From the NCBI GenBank assembly GCA_035443885.1, contig DAOMNO010000001.1, forward strand, positions 1 to 64,000: 64,000 bases of DNA, read 5' to 3'. The notes under the pieces were generated by a model. That model did no database searches, was not told where the DNA came from, and worked only from the letters and a program-made list of their open reading frames with translations. The stretch comes from DAOMNO01 sp035443885. GTDB taxonomy: Bacteria; Planctomycetota; Phycisphaerae; Phycisphaerales; SM1A02. Both the position numbers and the translations under genes were made by a program. Below, one piece after another: positions 62,268 through 64,000 of this stretch (within the stretch, counting starts at the first letter, position 1; each line of letters opens with the position of its first letter).

Positions 62268-63869
62268 ATGTCTGACTTTGTGCCTATTCGTCGGGCGCTG
62301 ATCTCTGTCAGCGACAAATCGGACCTGATCCCCTTTGCTCGTGCGCTCGCTTCATTCGGCGTGGAGATCATCTCCACCGGCGGTACAGCAGCAGCCCTGA
62401 GCGCGGCAGGCATTCATGTCATTCCCATCGACCGCGTAACCGGCTTCCCCGAAATGATGGACGGGCGCGTCAAGACGCTCCACCCGGCAATACACGGCGC
62501 ACTGCTCGGCCGGCGCGATCGCCCCGCTCACATGGACGCGATGCGGCAGCATGGCATCACGCCGATTGACCTCGTGTGTGTCAACCTCTATCCGTTTGAG
62601 GAAACCGTGCGGCGCAGCGAACTGGAATCGGTCTCCGAAGAAGAAGTTATCGAACAGATCGACATCGGCGGGCCGTCCATGCTTCGGTCTGCCGCCAAGA
62701 ACTTCGATTCCGTTGCAGTCGTTACATCGCCGGACCAATATGACCGGATCATCGCAGACTTGCGAACGCACGAGGGTTCACTGCCGCTTGCTTTGCGTCG
62801 CGAACTTGCAGCGGCCGCTTTCATGCGCACCGCGGAGTACGACACCGCCATCAGCGCATGGATGGGCACTCGCAAGAGCGTGTCGTTCCCGGCGATGCTC
62901 CGCTTGAACTACACCCGTCGACTTGAACTCCGCTACGGCGAGAATCCGCATCAGAACGCCGCGCTCTATGCAGATCCTGCATCAACCGAAACCAGCGTGG
63001 TCAGCGCAACCATGCTGCACGGCAAACCGCTGAGCTACAACAACATCGCCGACGCCGCAGCTGCGTTGCAGCTCGTGCAGGAACTGCATTCGCTTGACAC
63101 GACACGAGCCGCAGCGGCAATCATCAAGCACGCCAATCCCTGTGGCGCAGCGGTTGCAGCAGATGCAACACGTGCATTCCAGCATGCCTATGAAGGCGAC
63201 CCGCTCGCAGCCTACGGCGGGATTCTCGCTCTCAGCAACACCGTGGATCAATTGCTCGCCGAGCGGATTACAGAAGGCAATAAATTCCTCGAAGTCATCG
63301 TCGCACCAGAGTTTACCGAGCAGGGAACTGCCGTCCTCGGCGAGCGTTGGAAGAACGTGCGATTGCTTGCAACAGGCCGCTTCACGGCGGCTGCTGGCCG
63401 AAGCGTGGAGTATCGATCGATTCCCGGCGGTATGTTGCTGCAGGAACGCGATCTCAAACTTTCCGACGCAAGTGAATGGGTGCATGTCGCCGGTCCAGCT
63501 CCAAGCGATCAACTGCTCGCCAGCGCAGCATTCATCTGGATCGTCGCCAAGCATCTCAAATCAAACGCTGTGGCAATCGGGCGCGACGGCCAGATGCTCG
63601 GTGGCGGTATGGGCCAGGTCGATCGCGTTACAGCATGCAGACTCGCGATTGAACGAGCGGGCGATCGCTTGGGAAGCGGGAACTCGCCTGCGATCGCTGC
63701 ATCAGATGCGTTCTTTCCATTCCCGGATGGGCCTCAACTGCTCATTGATGCGGGCGTGCGATGTCTCGTCCATCCGGGCGGGTCGATGCGCGATCAGGAG
63801 ACGATCGACCTGTGTGCAGAGCGAGGCGTAACCTGCCTGCTTACCGGCGTGCGACACTTCAGGCATTGA
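62268..63869 (+). CDS. purH: Bifunctional AICAR transformylase/IMP cyclohydrolase
   Basis: A 533-aa enzyme for the last two steps of IMP synthesis. The N-terminal IMP cyclohydrolase domain (about 1-200) has SVSDKSDLIPFARALASFGVEIISTGGTAAAL and MMDGRVKTLHPAIHGALL. The C-terminal transformylase domain has RYGENPHQNAALY, IIKHANPCGAA, AYGGILALSNTVD and the SDAFFPFPDGPQLLIDAGVRCLVHPGGSMRD end. Both domains are complete and the length matches the family. Confidence 0.96.
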   Translation: MSDFVPIRRALISVSDKSDLIPFARALASFGVEIISTGGTAAALSAAGIHVIPIDRVTGFPEMMDGRVKTLHPAIHGALLGRRDRPAHMDAMRQHGITPIDLVCVNLYPFEETVRRSELESVSEEEVIEQIDIGGPSMLRSAAKNFDSVAVVTSPDQYDRIIADLRTHEGSLPLALRRELAAAAFMRTAEYDTAISAWMGTRKSVSFPAMLRLNYTRRLELRYGENPHQNAALYADPASTETSVVSATMLHGKPLSYNNIADAAAALQLVQELHSLDTTRAAAAIIKHANPCGAAVAADATRAFQHAYEGDPLAAYGGILALSNTVDQLLAERITEGNKFLEVIVAPEFTEQGTAVLGERWKNVRLLATGRFTAAAGRSVEYRSIPGGMLLQERDLKLSDASEWVHVAGPAPSDQLLASAAFIWIVAKHLKSNAVAIGRDGQMLGGGMGQVDRVTACRLAIERAGDRLGSGNSPAIAASDAFFPFPDGPQLLIDAGVRCLVHPGGSMRDQETIDLCAERGVTCLLTGVRHFRH

Positions 63870-63914
63870 TGACACGTTCTCTCTCATTGCCGCCGTGCTG
63901 TTACGATCTTGTCC

Positions 63915-64000
63915 ATGAGCGCGCCTGACTTTGGTCGATACAGCGAAGACTACGCCACACATCGGCCGGGTTTTCCCGAATCATTCTTTGATCGACTTGA
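63915..64000 (+). CDS. Probable class I SAM-dependent methyltransferase, N-terminus only
   Basis: Only 28 codons are visible: MSAPDFGRYSEDYATHRPGF then PESFFDRL at the window edge. The pattern of a short N-terminus with F-x-x-x-S-x-x-Y-x-x-x-R-P-x-Y/F-P is common at the start of methyltransferases of the type 11/25 fold. The rest is outside the window. Confidence 0.6.
   Translation, partial: MSAPDFGRYSEDYATHRPGFPESFFDRL

Noticed and set aside
1..64000. CRISPR array or insertion sequence
   Set aside because: No regularly spaced repeats, transposase genes or terminal inverted repeats were recognised.

Overview
This 64 kb window is a dense, GC-rich bacterial chromosome segment. It most likely comes from a planctomycete, perhaps of the Phycisphaerae type, although this is an inference from gene content without a marker-gene search. 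The supporting evidence is a pseudopilin-like protein carrying the H-X9-DG motif, a giant Hanks-type kinase fused to other domains, large envelope proteins built from helical repeats, and genes for a Gram-negative LPS envelope (KdsA and a KpsF/GutQ-type isomerase) together with murC. No insertion sequences, phage genes or CRISPR arrays were seen.

Layout. Positions 1-12.3 kb (minus strand) hold a two-partner secretion pair: a partial filamentous-haemagglutinin-like exoprotein and its outer-membrane transporter. Upstream lie a protein whose C-terminal half resembles the T6SS TagH C-terminal domain, a 1675-aa kinase/pseudokinase/FGE-like fusion, and a 668-aa protein with kinase-like remnants. 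Positions 12.6-18.2 kb (plus) form a sulfate locus: SulP permease, PAP phosphatase, SLC13 permease, and a membrane-anchored EEP-fold protein. Positions 18.2-22.9 kb hold the pseudopilin, an ECF-type sigma factor with a probable anti-sigma factor, and an ABC-F ATPase.

Positions 23-33.2 kb (minus) form an eight-gene, mostly overlapping operon: a VWA protein with a TonB-like membrane anchor, an exported protein, an ExbB/TolQ channel, two different ExbD/TolR proteins, and three large or exported helical-repeat proteins. I read it as a proton-motive-force-driven envelope machine that I cannot match to a named system, and it is the most interesting part of the window.

Positions 33.4-38.4 kb hold pyrH, a small membrane protein, bioY, an MFS-type permease, a BtpA-family protein and a SYLF lipoprotein. 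Positions 38.4-42.7 kb (minus) form a polyphosphate-type operon (Ppx/GppA with an HD domain, and CHAD) flanked by two thymidylate-kinase-like proteins that lack the dTMP-kinase signature. One of these has Arg in place of the P-loop Lys.

Positions 42.8-50 kb contain the KpsF isomerase, scpA, an RluB-type pseudouridine synthase, murC, tRNA-Leu(GAG), smpB, a GGDEF protein and an SDR. Positions 50.1-52.8 kb hold a pair of exported amidohydrolase-fold proteins, one with metal ligands and one without. Positions 52.8-64 kb hold pabA/trpG, a DUF1444-like protein, kdsA, mcsA-mcsB (protein arginine kinase), a pterin dehydratase, gluQ, a DUF192 protein, a SpoIIE-type phosphatase, riboflavin synthase, a PQQ-propeller lipoprotein, purH and the start of a probable methyltransferase gene. 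Many neighbouring genes overlap by about 4 bp, and convergent genes often share their stop-codon bases.
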